In this document: piece by piece, positions 1-6,059 of the stretch
Layout of the letters: each line of letters begins with the position of its first letter
How positions within the stretch are numbered: the first letter of the stretch is position 1
Origin: SIG440 sp045647905
Lineage (GTDB): Bacteria > Bacillota > Clostridia > Monoglobales > Monoglobaceae
Assembly (NCBI GenBank): GCA_045647905.1
Contig: JAZRMZ010000073.1
Span: 1-7,160 of the forward strand
Direction: 5' to 3'
Length of the DNA stretch: 7,160 nt
Position numbers and translations under genes: made by a program
The notes under the pieces: model-generated
Told to the model about the DNA's origin: nothing
Seen by the model: only the letters and a program-made list of their open reading frames with translations
The model's database searches: none

Positions 1-439
1 AAACCTGTTCCGCAAGAACAACACGCATCAGCATATGTGGAAAGGTCATTTCCGAAAAGCTCAGCCGAACATCCGAAAGTTCTTTTATCTTTTCCGAAAG
101 CCCCATGGAGCCACCAATCACAAAAACAATGTGGCTTGTTCCCCTTGCAGAATAATCAGCCATCATTTTCCCGAATCTTTCCGAAGACATCTGCCGCCCT
201 TCAACACACAAGGTTATCACCTTTGCGCCTTTGGGAATTTTCTGAAAAATCCGCTCCGCCTCACGGTCAAGCACAGCATTTTTTTCAACCTCGGTTGGAT
301 TTTCAGGTGTTTTCTCGTCTTTCACCTCAACAATTTCAAATTTGCAATATGTCGAAAGACGCTTTGCATATTCGTCAATAGCCGCAGAGAAAAACTTTTC
401 CTTGATTTTCCCCACAGCAACAACCGTAACCTTCAGCAT
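1..439 (-). CDS. rlmH: RlmH, 23S rRNA (pseudouridine1915-N3)-methyltransferase, 3' end cut by window edge
   Basis: RlmH uses S-adenosylmethionine to methylate N3 of pseudouridine 1915 in helix 69 of 23S rRNA, acting on assembled 70S ribosomes in the cytoplasm. I translated this frame by hand. It starts MLKVTVVAVGKIKEK and stays open for 146 codons to the left edge; the family is about 155-160 residues, so roughly 13 residues are missing. The SPOUT trefoil-knot signatures are visible: FVIGGSMGL at about residues 106-114 (cofactor-binding glycines) and LSFSEMTFPHMLMRVVLAEQV at the end. Its ATG shares one base with the walR stop (TGATG, 437-441), and no strong Shine-Dalgarno precedes it, so translation is probably coupled to walR. 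rlmH also lies near the wal locus in Bacillales. The family is very clear; only the C-terminus cannot be checked. Confidence 0.93.
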   Translation of the reverse strand, partial: MLKVTVVAVGKIKEKFFSAAIDEYAKRLSTYCKFEIVEVKDEKTPENPTEVEKNAVLDREAERIFQKIPKGAKVITLCVEGRQMSSERFGKMMADYSARGTSHIVFVIGGSMGLSEKIKELSDVRLSFSEMTFPHMLMRVVLAEQV

Positions 440-1137
440 CAGGGCTGAAAATAATAACCAACACCGCGCTTGGTCATAATAATCTTTGGCTCTGACGGAT
501 CATCCTCAACCTTTTCACGCAAACGGCGCACCGTAACATCAACAGTTCGCACATCGCCATAATATTCATAGTCCCAGACACTTTCCAGAAGACTCTGACG
601 TGAAAATACCTTGTTGGGCTGGCTTGCCAGAAACTTTATCAAATCAAACTCTCTGATTGTCAAATCAATGAGCTGACCGTTTTTGTAAAGCTCATAACGG
701 TTATAATCAAGGAAAAAGTTGCCAATTTCAAGCTGTTCGCTTTCTTTTGCACGTTTTTCGCTTTCTGCTGCAGCCTCTGTGCGTCGCATATTTGCCTTTA
801 CACGTGCCATAAGCTCACGAATGCTGAAAGGCTTTGTGATGTAGTCATCAGCACCAAGCTCCAGTCCAAGAACCTTATCAACTTCCTCCTCACGTGCCGT
901 CAGCATCAGAATTGGAACAGACGACTTTTCACGAATCTTCTTGCATACCGAAAATCCGTCGAGCTTGGGCAGCATAACGTCAAGCAGTATCAAATCCGGT
1001 CCAATCATCATAGCCTTGTTGACAGCTTCCTCGCCGTCAAAGGCTTCAAAAACCACATATCCTTCCTTTTGAAGGTTTATTTTCAATATTTCAACAATCG
1101 GTCTTTCATCATCAACAACCAATACCTTTTTTTCCAT
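439..1137 (-). CDS. walR: WalR-like OmpR/PhoB-family response regulator
   Basis: Two-component response regulator of 232 residues. The receiver domain covers about 1-119, with acidic pocket D9/D10, phosphoacceptor D53, switch residues T80 and Y99, and K102. A charged linker (about 120-135) leads to a winged-helix DNA-binding domain (136-230). The recognition-helix region GDVRTVDVTVRRLREKVEDDP and the end TKRGVGYYF are typical of WalR (YycF), the regulator of cell-wall hydrolase genes in low-GC Gram-positives. T101 lies where Bacillus WalR is phosphorylated by the Ser/Thr kinase PrkC (known for the family; inferred here). The start is supported by GGAGGT at 1143-1148, five bases upstream. It lies 42 bp downstream of an M23 hydrolase gene and overlaps rlmH. 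No histidine kinase is present in the window. A PhoP-like orthologue is the main alternative, but the upstream TGTWAH array favours WalR. Confidence 0.88.
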   Translation of the reverse strand: MEKKVLVVDDERPIVEILKINLQKEGYVVFEAFDGEEAVNKAMMIGPDLILLDVMLPKLDGFSVCKKIREKSSVPILMLTAREEEVDKVLGLELGADDYITKPFSIRELMARVKANMRRTEAAAESEKRAKESEQLEIGNFFLDYNRYELYKNGQLIDLTIREFDLIKFLASQPNKVFSRQSLLESVWDYEYYGDVRTVDVTVRRLREKVEDDPSEPKIIMTKRGVGYYFQP

Positions 1138-1179
1138 TTCGCACCTCCGTATTAAAAACCTTCTGTGTCAATAATCTCA

Positions 1180-2703
1180 TTAATAGCCAACATATTCAAG
1201 AGGATTAACAAACTCTCCGTCCTTTTTAACTTCAAAATGAAGATGTACTCCCGTACTGCGTCCTGTGCTTCCCATTTTGGCAATTTCCTCGCCCTTGGTC
1301 ACACGGTCGCCAACTGCCACATCAATTGAATTACAATGGGCATAAGCGGTCTGATAGCCGTTTTCATGGTCGATAATAACATAGTTTCCATAACCGTCCA
1401 TCCATCCGGCATAGGTAACAATCCCGCCATCCGCCGCATTTATCGCTGTATTCAAAGCACCGCATATATCTATTCCATCGTGGCTTCTGTCCCATCTCGT
1501 TCCATATCGTGATGACAAATTCCCTGCTGTGGGATTGGAAAAAGTTCCCGACCCCGTTGTTGCAGGACGTTCTTTTGTTCCGATTTTTTCAATCTGAACC
1601 ACAGGTTGTGTCAAAGTCCGGCTTGAAAGAATCTTTTTGTCAATCTCAATGCCGTCAACCGTTGTCACCCTTGCCATAACCTGACTTGTTCCCGGTTTTC
1701 CCTCCTGTTCAACAACCGTTCTTCCTTCATAAAGAGAATCATCTTCAATCTTCTCAACAACAAAAGGAACAGGCTCGGTTCTTGAAACAGTTTGAGTATG
1801 CTTTATGGTCAAAACAGGAACATCCTCTTCAATTTGAAGCTCCATTCCAACCTTGATTCCGGCGGAAATGTTTTTATTGAGGGCAAGTATCTGCTCAACA
1901 CTTGTGCCGAATTTTCCGGCAATTCCCGAAACTGTGTCTGCCTCCCGAACAGTATATGTAGCCATTCTTTTGGCGGTTCCCGAAACAATCGCCAGAGCAC
2001 TTTCAGGACTTTTCAGCATACCAACTTCCATATATTCTTTTTTTATTTCAATTTTTTCACAAAAACCAACGGTCACATCATCCGAAACGTCGCCTGAAGC
2101 ATTTTTCTTATACTGAAGCAAAACATCCTCGGCAATCACATCACTTTCCACGCCAAAAACAGCCTTGCCGTCAATATACACCACATAACCATCGACAAGA
2201 GCATCCACATTGGAAAGCAAAGCATCGGTCAGTTTCGCCTTTGATGCAACATCATAATCAGAAACAATACGGCTGACAAAAACAGGTTCCTTTTCGTATT
2301 CTTCATCTTCACCCAGATGAGCCTTCACTTCCGATTCAGCAGCATCAATTGCTTCAAAAACAACGGTTTTATCCGTCACCAAACCAATATTTTCACCGTC
2401 AACATAAACTTCATAACCAAGATTCCAGCCAAACTGATTAACAACAACACAAACGGTAACAGCGACAGCTGCCGTGGTTGCGCCTTTTACTATTATATCA
2501 CGGAATTCATCCCATAAATTTTTCACATCATTTTTATATGCAGGCTCTTTTAAAAACCCAAAAGAAACTTTTCTTTCTTTCACAAATTTTTTTACAGCCT
2601 CAACCACCTTGCAAACTGTGGTTTTAACATCTTTTTTATTTTCGGGAATCTCACTCGGATTCGTAGCACAAATCTGTACTTCTGCCTCTTTGTTCGAACT
2701 CAA
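1180..2703 (-). CDS. Membrane-anchored M23 peptidoglycan endopeptidase with LysM and G5 domains
   Basis: A 507-residue exported cell-wall hydrolase. A charged cytoplasmic tail (1-70) precedes one membrane segment (about 72-92), so it is likely a type II membrane protein. Outside the membrane come two related modules beginning YEVYVDGENIG (97) and YVVYIDGKAVFG (173), a LysM peptidoglycan-binding domain (about 248-291, YTVREADTVSGIAGKFGTS), a G5 domain (about 298-374), and a C-terminal M23/LytM zinc metallopeptidase (about 390-504). Zinc and catalytic residues are intact: H408 and D412 in SHDGIDI, H456 in AYAHC, and H487/H489 in VHLHFEV, so the enzyme should be active, cutting peptide cross-links. 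The start codon is TTG, chosen because AGAGGTGA lies just upstream. It is the first gene of an operon with walR and rlmH, and its promoter carries WalR-type boxes, fitting WalR control of hydrolases. The exact bond cut cannot be read from sequence. Confidence 0.92.
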   Translation of the reverse strand: MSSNKEAEVQICATNPSEIPENKKDVKTTVCKVVEAVKKFVKERKVSFGFLKEPAYKNDVKNLWDEFRDIIVKGATTAAVAVTVCVVVNQFGWNLGYEVYVDGENIGLVTDKTVVFEAIDAAESEVKAHLGEDEEYEKEPVFVSRIVSDYDVASKAKLTDALLSNVDALVDGYVVYIDGKAVFGVESDVIAEDVLLQYKKNASGDVSDDVTVGFCEKIEIKKEYMEVGMLKSPESALAIVSGTAKRMATYTVREADTVSGIAGKFGTSVEQILALNKNISAGIKVGMELQIEEDVPVLTIKHTQTVSRTEPVPFVVEKIEDDSLYEGRTVVEQEGKPGTSQVMARVTTVDGIEIDKKILSSRTLTQPVVQIEKIGTKERPATTGSGTFSNPTAGNLSSRYGTRWDRSHDGIDICGALNTAINAADGGIVTYAGWMDGYGNYVIIDHENGYQTAYAHCNSIDVAVGDRVTKGEEIAKMGSTGRSTGVHLHFEVKKDGEFVNPLEYVGY

Positions 2704-2707
2704 AAAA

Positions 2708-2715
2708 TCACCTCT
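2708..2715 (-). promoter_or_regulatory. Ribosome binding site fixing a TTG start for the M23 peptidase
   Basis: On the minus strand AGAGGTGA is followed by TTTT and then TTG AGT TCG AAC. No ATG or GTG lies at a suitable distance, so the gene most likely starts at TTG (2703-2701). A TTG start with a strong Shine-Dalgarno can moderate translation of the first gene of the operon. Confidence 0.75.
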
Positions 2716-2759
2716 GTCCTTATTATTGCTTATATCTTTTAAGTCGGTTTAAACGTTTT

Positions 2760-2799
2760 GTTACATTTGTGTTACAATTTCATTACAAAACTTTTTACA
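2760..2799 (-). promoter_or_regulatory. Array of WalR-type boxes (TGTWAH direct repeats)
   Basis: Read on the minus strand, toward the M23 gene, there are four half-sites: TGTAAA (2799-2794), TGTAAT (2787-2782), TGTAAC (2776-2771) and TGTAAC (2765-2760). The last three follow each other at exactly 11 bp, giving two overlapping perfect matches to the established WalR consensus TGTWAH-N5-TGTWAH; the first is 12 bp away. The array starts in the -10 box of the proposed promoter and runs over the start point to about +33, a position where WalR usually represses. It would also sit directly upstream of a weaker alternative promoter (-10 TATAAG, 2734-2729), where it could activate. PhoP-type sites are a related alternative, since they are also 11-bp direct repeats. 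Confidence 0.7.
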
Positions 2800-2827
2800 G
2801 TATACACCATTTGCTTTAAAAAATCAA
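2799..2827 (-). promoter_or_regulatory. Sigma-A-like promoter of the M23-walR-rlmH operon
   Basis: On the minus strand a -35 TTGATT (2827-2822) and a -10 TATACT (2804-2799) are separated by exactly 17 bp. Transcription would start near 2792, giving a leader of about 88 bases before the TTG start. The half-site TGTAAA overlaps the -10 box by its first base. No other promoter is evident in the 42-bp gap before walR, so all three genes probably depend on this one. Confidence 0.6.
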
Positions 2828-2835
2828 GTCTTTTT

Positions 2836-2850
2836 TGACAAAGTTTGTCA
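2836..2850. promoter_or_regulatory. Perfect 15-bp palindrome, possible regulator site or Spo0A box
   Basis: TGACAAA-G-TTTGTCA is a perfect inverted repeat with 7-bp arms in the divergent promoter region. It lies 8 bp upstream of the -35 of the M23 operon and 37 bp upstream of the alaR -35. On the minus strand TTTGTCAAA (2842-2834) equals the Bacillus Spo0A box TTTGTCRAA; the other strand gives a weaker match, TTTGTCACA. The site could serve Spo0A or an unidentified dimeric repressor; the sequence alone does not decide. Confidence 0.4.
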
Positions 2851-2887
2851 CAATAATTAATTCAAGCAATGAATTTTTTTGTTTCAA

Positions 2888-2916
2888 TTGACTATACTTC
2901 AAAAAAATGGTATACT
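2888..2916 (+). promoter_or_regulatory. Strong extended -10 promoter of the alaR-alaT-tatD operon
   Basis: The -35 TTGACT (2888-2893), a 17-bp spacer and the -10 TATACT (2911-2916) preceded by TGG (extended -10) form a near-consensus sigma-A promoter. Transcription would start near 2923, only about 27 bases before the ATG at 2950. Such a strong promoter overlaid with repeats suggests tight repression or ligand control by the encoded Lrp-family protein. Confidence 0.75.
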
Positions 2917-2935
2917 TTAGTATAAATATATACTT
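2893..2935 (+). repeat. Three TATACTT repeats at 18-bp spacing with an interleaved inverted copy (candidate Lrp-family operator)
   Basis: TATACTT occurs at 2893-2899, 2911-2917 and 2929-2935, exactly 18 bp apart. The inverted hexamer AGTATA at 2919-2924 forms TATACT-TT-AGTATA (2911-2924) with the second copy and AGTATA-AATA-TATACT (2919-2934) with the third. The repeats cover the spacer, -10 and start point of the promoter. Lrp/AsnC proteins are oligomers that commonly autoregulate by binding arrays of degenerate sites. The second copy is also the -10 box, so part of the similarity could be promoter composition. Confidence 0.5.
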
Positions 2936-2936
2936 T

Positions 2937-2941
2937 GGAGG
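2937..2941 (+). promoter_or_regulatory. Ribosome binding site deciding the ATG start of the Lrp-family gene
   Basis: GGAGG lies 8 bases before the ATG at 2950. The reading frame is open further upstream to a TTG at 2935, but that start would place this Shine-Dalgarno inside the coding region, so ATG 2950 is preferred. Confidence 0.85.
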
Positions 2942-2949
2942 CTACTACT

Positions 2950-3450
2950 ATGAACACAGCTAAAAACGAAAAGAAAATTGCTGAACTTTTACACAAAAAT
3001 TGCAAACTCTCATTGGAGCAACTTGCCACAATGACCGAGATGACCGTTGATGAGGTAGCCGCCGCCATTGATGCCCTTGAGGCAAGCAAAACAATCCTCG
3101 GTTACGGTGCAATTGTAAACTGGGATAAAATTCAGGGAAGCGAAACAGTTACCGCATACATTGAAATTCAGGTTGCACCTCAGCGCAATCGTGGTTTTGA
3201 CCGTCTTGCAGAAAGAATATATCAATATCCCGAAGTTAAGTCCCTAAACCTTATGAGCGGTCATTATGATTTTGGCGTAATTGTTGAAGCGGCAAACATT
3301 CAGGAAATTGCCATGTTTGTTTCCGAGCGTCTGGCGCCCATGGAATCAATCCTTGACACTTCAACTCACTTTGTGCTGAAACGCTATAAGAGCGACGGCG
3401 TGGTTTATGCCGCAAAACCTGAGGACGACAGGGAGGTTATTTCCTTATGA
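2950..3450 (+). CDS. alaR: Lrp/AsnC-family transcriptional regulator, AlaR (YugG)-like
   Basis: A 166-residue DNA-binding regulator. An N-terminal helix-turn-helix (about residues 5-50, LSLEQLATMTEMTVDEVAAAI) is followed by a wing strand (ILGYGAIVNW) and a RAM-type ligand and oligomerisation domain (about 66-145), including the typical LMSGHYDFGVIVEA turn with G104 and D107. Proteins of this family assemble as dimers to octamers and sense amino acids. Length, the C-terminal THFVLKRYKSDG...EDDREVIS pattern and the aminotransferase directly behind it resemble Bacillus subtilis AlaR (YugG), which controls the alanine transaminase gene alaT. The start is set by GGAGG at 2937-2941. The stop overlaps the next start as ATGA (3447-3450), implying translational coupling. 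Autoregulation through the TATACTT repeats is an inference; the ligand (alanine?) is inferred from the B. subtilis pair. Confidence 0.85.
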   Translation: MNTAKNEKKIAELLHKNCKLSLEQLATMTEMTVDEVAAAIDALEASKTILGYGAIVNWDKIQGSETVTAYIEIQVAPQRNRGFDRLAERIYQYPEVKSLNLMSGHYDFGVIVEAANIQEIAMFVSERLAPMESILDTSTHFVLKRYKSDGVVYAAKPEDDREVISL

Positions 3451-4619
3451 GTTTCAACCCCCAAAACTTTTTGAACAACACCGTCAAAAACATTCCGCCA
3501 TCAGGCATAAGAAGGTTTTTTGACATCGCCGCAGAGATGGATGACGTAATTTCGCTGGGCGTTGGCGAACCCGACTTTGTGACTCCCTGGCATATTCGTG
3601 ACGAAGGTGTTTATTCACTTGAAAAAGGTCACACCCACTATACTCCCAACAAAGGTCTTCCCGAATTGCGCCGTGAAATTTCCACCTATATGAAGCGCAG
3701 ATTCGACCTTACATATGACGCAATGACACAAACAATTGTTACTGTTGGCGGAAGCGAAGGTATTGACCTCTTTCTCCGTACGGTAATTGAACCGGGAGAC
3801 GAAGTCCTCATTCCCGAACCCAGCTTTGTGTGTTACAGACCAATCACTCAGCTTTGCGGGGGAATACCCGTTCCCATCCTCACAACGGCAGAAAACAACT
3901 TCAAACTCACCGCTGAGGATTTGGAAAAGGCAATCACTCCAAAAACAAAGGTTCTGGTTCTTCCGTATCCAAACAACCCAACCGGCGGAATTATGACCCA
4001 GGAAGACCTCAACAAAATTGCCGAGGTAATCCGTCAGCACAATATTATGATTCTCAGCGATGAAATCTACGCAGAACTGACCTATGGAAGAAAACACATT
4101 TCCATTGCACAACTTGACGGAATGTATGAGCGCACGGTTGTTATCAGCGGTTTTTCCAAGACCTATGCCATGACGGGCTGGCGTCTCGGCTTTGCCTGCG
4201 GTCACCCCGACATCATTGGTCAGATGACCAAGGTTCACCAATATGCCATTATGTCGGCTCCAACTGTGGCACAGTATGCCGCAATTGAGGCTCTCCGTCG
4301 GGGCGATGACGATATTGAAGTTATGCGCAACGAATATGACGACCGCAGAAAAATCATCGTTTCGGGATTCAACTCTATGGGGCTTGACTGTTTTGAACCC
4401 GAAGGTGCTTTCTATGCCTTTCCTTCAATCAAATCCACAGGACTTTCCTCAAACGACTTCTGCGAAAAGCTCCTATATGATATGAAGGTTGCCGTTATTC
4501 CCGGCACAGCATTTGGAGCCTGCGGCGAAGGTCACGTCCGTTGTTCCTACGCTTATTCTCTTGAAAGCATCAATGCCGCACTTGAACGAATCGAAACTTT
4601 TGTAAAGAAGGTAAAATAA
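3447..4619 (+). CDS. alaT: Class I/II PLP-dependent aminotransferase, AlaT (YugH)-like
   Basis: A 390-residue fold-type I aminotransferase, full length for the family, transferring amino groups between an amino acid and a 2-oxo acid in the cytoplasm. Visible motifs are SGIRRFFD and LGVGEPDFVTPWHI at the N-terminus, YTPNKGLPELR, PYPNNPTG (N177 contacts the cofactor), SDEIY (D205, Y208), SGFSKTYAMTGWRLGF with Schiff-base K238 and phosphate-binding R246, and R365 in VRCSYA, which binds the substrate carboxylate. All key residues are present. Pairing with an AlaR-like regulator favours alanine transaminase. The wider family also includes aspartate, aromatic and N-acetyl-diaminopimelate aminotransferases (PatA), so the substrate is not certain. 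A Shine-Dalgarno GGGAGG (3431-3436) precedes the ATG by 10 bases, and the start overlaps the regulator's stop. Confidence 0.83.
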   Translation: MSFNPQNFLNNTVKNIPPSGIRRFFDIAAEMDDVISLGVGEPDFVTPWHIRDEGVYSLEKGHTHYTPNKGLPELRREISTYMKRRFDLTYDAMTQTIVTVGGSEGIDLFLRTVIEPGDEVLIPEPSFVCYRPITQLCGGIPVPILTTAENNFKLTAEDLEKAITPKTKVLVLPYPNNPTGGIMTQEDLNKIAEVIRQHNIMILSDEIYAELTYGRKHISIAQLDGMYERTVVISGFSKTYAMTGWRLGFACGHPDIIGQMTKVHQYAIMSAPTVAQYAAIEALRRGDDDIEVMRNEYDDRRKIIVSGFNSMGLDCFEPEGAFYAFPSIKSTGLSSNDFCEKLLYDMKVAVIPGTAFGACGEGHVRCSYAYSLESINAALERIETFVKKVK

Positions 4620-4623
4620 AAAA

Positions 4624-5391
4624 ATGAATCCATTATACGACACCCATGCACATCTCAATGACCGGATGTTTGACAGCGACCGTGATGAAGTTGTCAAAAA
4701 AATCCTCAGTTCAAATGTGGGTTTGGTAAACAACATTGCATTTGACATTGAATCCTCCCGCACCGCCATTGCACTGGCAGAAAAATATGACTTCATATAT
4801 GCAACGGTTGGGGTTCATCCCAGTGATGTTCTTTCAATGACCGCGCAGGATATTGACACACTCCGTGAACTTTCAAAACATCCCAAGGTTGTTGCCATAG
4901 GTGAAATTGGCTTGGATTATCACTATGACGATGCAGACCCCGAAGCTCAGAAATTCTGGCTGAGAGCACAGCTTGACCTTGCAAAGGAACTTGATATGCC
5001 CATTGTCATTCACGACCGTGATTCAAAAGGGGAATGCCTTTCAATACTGAAAGAAAAGAACATCTCCAAAGCCGTGGTTCATTGTTTTTCCGGAAGTGCC
5101 GAAACAGCAAAGGAACTCGTTAAAATGGGGCTATACATTTCATTCACGGGAGTTGTGACCTTCAAAAACGCCCGTCGTGCCATTGAAGCCCTGAAGGTAA
5201 TCCCAATTGACCATCTGTTCATCGAAACCGACTGTCCTTATATGGCACCCGAGCCTTTCCGTGGTCAGCGAAACGACAGCAGTCTTGTTTACCGTGTTGC
5301 AGAAAAAATCGCGGAAGTCAAGGAATTACCCGTTGATGAAGTAATCCGCATAACCCGCGAAAATGCTGTGAAATTTTTCAATATTTCCTGA
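4624..5391 (+). CDS. tatD: TatD-family metal-dependent deoxyribonuclease
   Basis: A 255-residue amidohydrolase-fold (TIM-barrel) nuclease, normal length for TatD/YcfH. The metal ligands are all present: H8 and H10 in DTHAHL, E94 in AIGEIGLDYH, H130 in PIVIHDRD, H153 in VVHCFSG, and D203 in IETDCPY. TatD enzymes degrade DNA from the 3' end, with proposed roles in DNA repair and DNA breakdown; the physiological role in Firmicutes is not firmly settled. It follows the aminotransferase by 4 bp with AGAAGG (4606-4611) as a rather distant Shine-Dalgarno, so it is almost certainly the third gene of the operon. Its last 14 bases overlap the 3' end of bioY on the other strand. In many Firmicutes tatD follows metG; the link to alaRT here is probably only operonic. 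Confidence 0.94.
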   Translation: MNPLYDTHAHLNDRMFDSDRDEVVKKILSSNVGLVNNIAFDIESSRTAIALAEKYDFIYATVGVHPSDVLSMTAQDIDTLRELSKHPKVVAIGEIGLDYHYDDADPEAQKFWLRAQLDLAKELDMPIVIHDRDSKGECLSILKEKNISKAVVHCFSGSAETAKELVKMGLYISFTGVVTFKNARRAIEALKVIPIDHLFIETDCPYMAPEPFRGQRNDSSLVYRVAEKIAEVKELPVDEVIRITRENAVKFFNIS

Positions 5392-5926
5392 ACTTAAACA
5401 CCTTTCTTCTTTCAAGCGTTCTAACAACGCCAACCGAAAGAATCAGTTTTATCAAATCAGGAATCAAAAAAGGCAAAACAAATCTGCCGATTATTACAAA
5501 AAAACTTTGAGCTTCATGTTTTTTCAAAAAGAGTGCATAAACCCAAAGGCACCCGAAAATATAGCATAAACTCAGGCACAAAAGCATTGCTCCAACCATG
5601 GCGGCAATGCTTTTTTTCTTTTGGCAAATATAACCGCAAACCAAAGCGCCTGCAAGAAAGCCAAACAAATATCCGCCTGTTTCGCCAAACAAAACGCCAA
5701 AGCCCCCTCGCATTCCCGAAAAAACAGGAATACCCACAGCCCCCAACAATATATATGTAAGAACCGCAAAAAATCCGCATCTTCCGCCCCAAAGCGCCGC
5801 AACGGTAAACACCGCAAAGGATTGCATGGTATAGGGCACGCCTCCCGGCACGGTCAACCATGAACAAATAACAATAAAAGCAACAGAAACGGCAGTTATA
5901 CAAATTTCATCAATCTTTTTCTTCAT
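5378..5926 (-). CDS. bioY: BioY, biotin-specific S component of an ECF transporter
   Basis: An integral membrane protein that binds biotin and works with the shared energising module (EcfT with two ATPases) or alone. From ATG 5926 it has 182 residues with about six hydrophobic segments. Family marks are LTVPGGVPYTMQSFAVF (24-40), the loop FSGMRGGFGVLFGETGGYLFGF (69-90) and PDLIK (156-160), the Asp-x-x-Lys pair implicated in biotin binding in lactococcal BioY. The frame is open to an ATG at 6016, which would add a 30-residue highly charged tail. I prefer 5926 because AAGGAA lies six bases upstream and BioY proteins begin shortly before the first membrane helix. It lies downstream of spoIIE but seems to have its own promoter. 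No biotin synthesis gene or transporter ATPase is in the window. Confidence 0.92.
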   Translation of the reverse strand: MKKKIDEICITAVSVAFIVICSWLTVPGGVPYTMQSFAVFTVAALWGGRCGFFAVLTYILLGAVGIPVFSGMRGGFGVLFGETGGYLFGFLAGALVCGYICQKKKSIAAMVGAMLLCLSLCYIFGCLWVYALFLKKHEAQSFFVIIGRFVLPFLIPDLIKLILSVGVVRTLERRKVFKFRKY

Positions 5927-5932
5927 CTTTTT

Positions 5933-5938
5933 TTCCTT
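5933..5938 (-). promoter_or_regulatory. Ribosome binding site supporting the shorter bioY start
   Basis: On the minus strand AAGGAA precedes ATG 5926 by six bases. The longer alternative start at 6016 has only GGAAG directly abutting the ATG, too close to work well. Confidence 0.6.
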
Positions 5939-6059
5939 TTTCTTTCGGGAATAAAATGCAATGCACATTTGTGCTTTCATCTTCTTCATCTGTTCAATGT
6001 ACTTATTCTGACCCATCTTCCATTCAACAACATCAATTCATCTTCTTTCAGTTTTTTCT

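Noticed and set aside
35..448. Plus-strand reading frames of 114 and 137 codons at the left edge
   Set aside because: They lie antisense to rlmH, whose minus-strand translation matches conserved motifs through the whole region; the plus-strand peptides show no recognisable domain.
1138..1179. Possible promoter or terminator between the M23 gene and walR
   Set aside because: The 42-bp gap holds only the walR Shine-Dalgarno; no hairpin or -35/-10 pair was seen.
2747..2754. 8-bp palindrome GTTTAAAC in the M23 leader
   Set aside because: It is short and AT-rich with non-matching flanks, so it may be chance.
2835..2863. Consensus -35 TTGACA on the plus strand as a second alaR promoter
   Set aside because: No acceptable -10 box occurs 16-18 bp downstream, and the hexamer is part of the palindrome; the 2888-2916 promoter is far better.
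3615..4241. Minus-strand open frame of 208 codons
   Set aside because: It is entirely antisense to the aminotransferase gene with all its catalytic motifs, and has no recognisable domain or plausible start signal of its own.
5409..5440. Hairpin (GCGTT/AACGC with outer CTTTC/GAAAG) after tatD as a terminator
   Set aside because: The stem is short and interrupted by internal loops, is not followed directly by a T-run (only four T at 5447), and lies inside bioY coding sequence.
5514..5903. Other long frames on both strands inside bioY
   Set aside because: They are alternative-frame shadows of bioY; the BioY frame alone gives membrane helices and family motifs.
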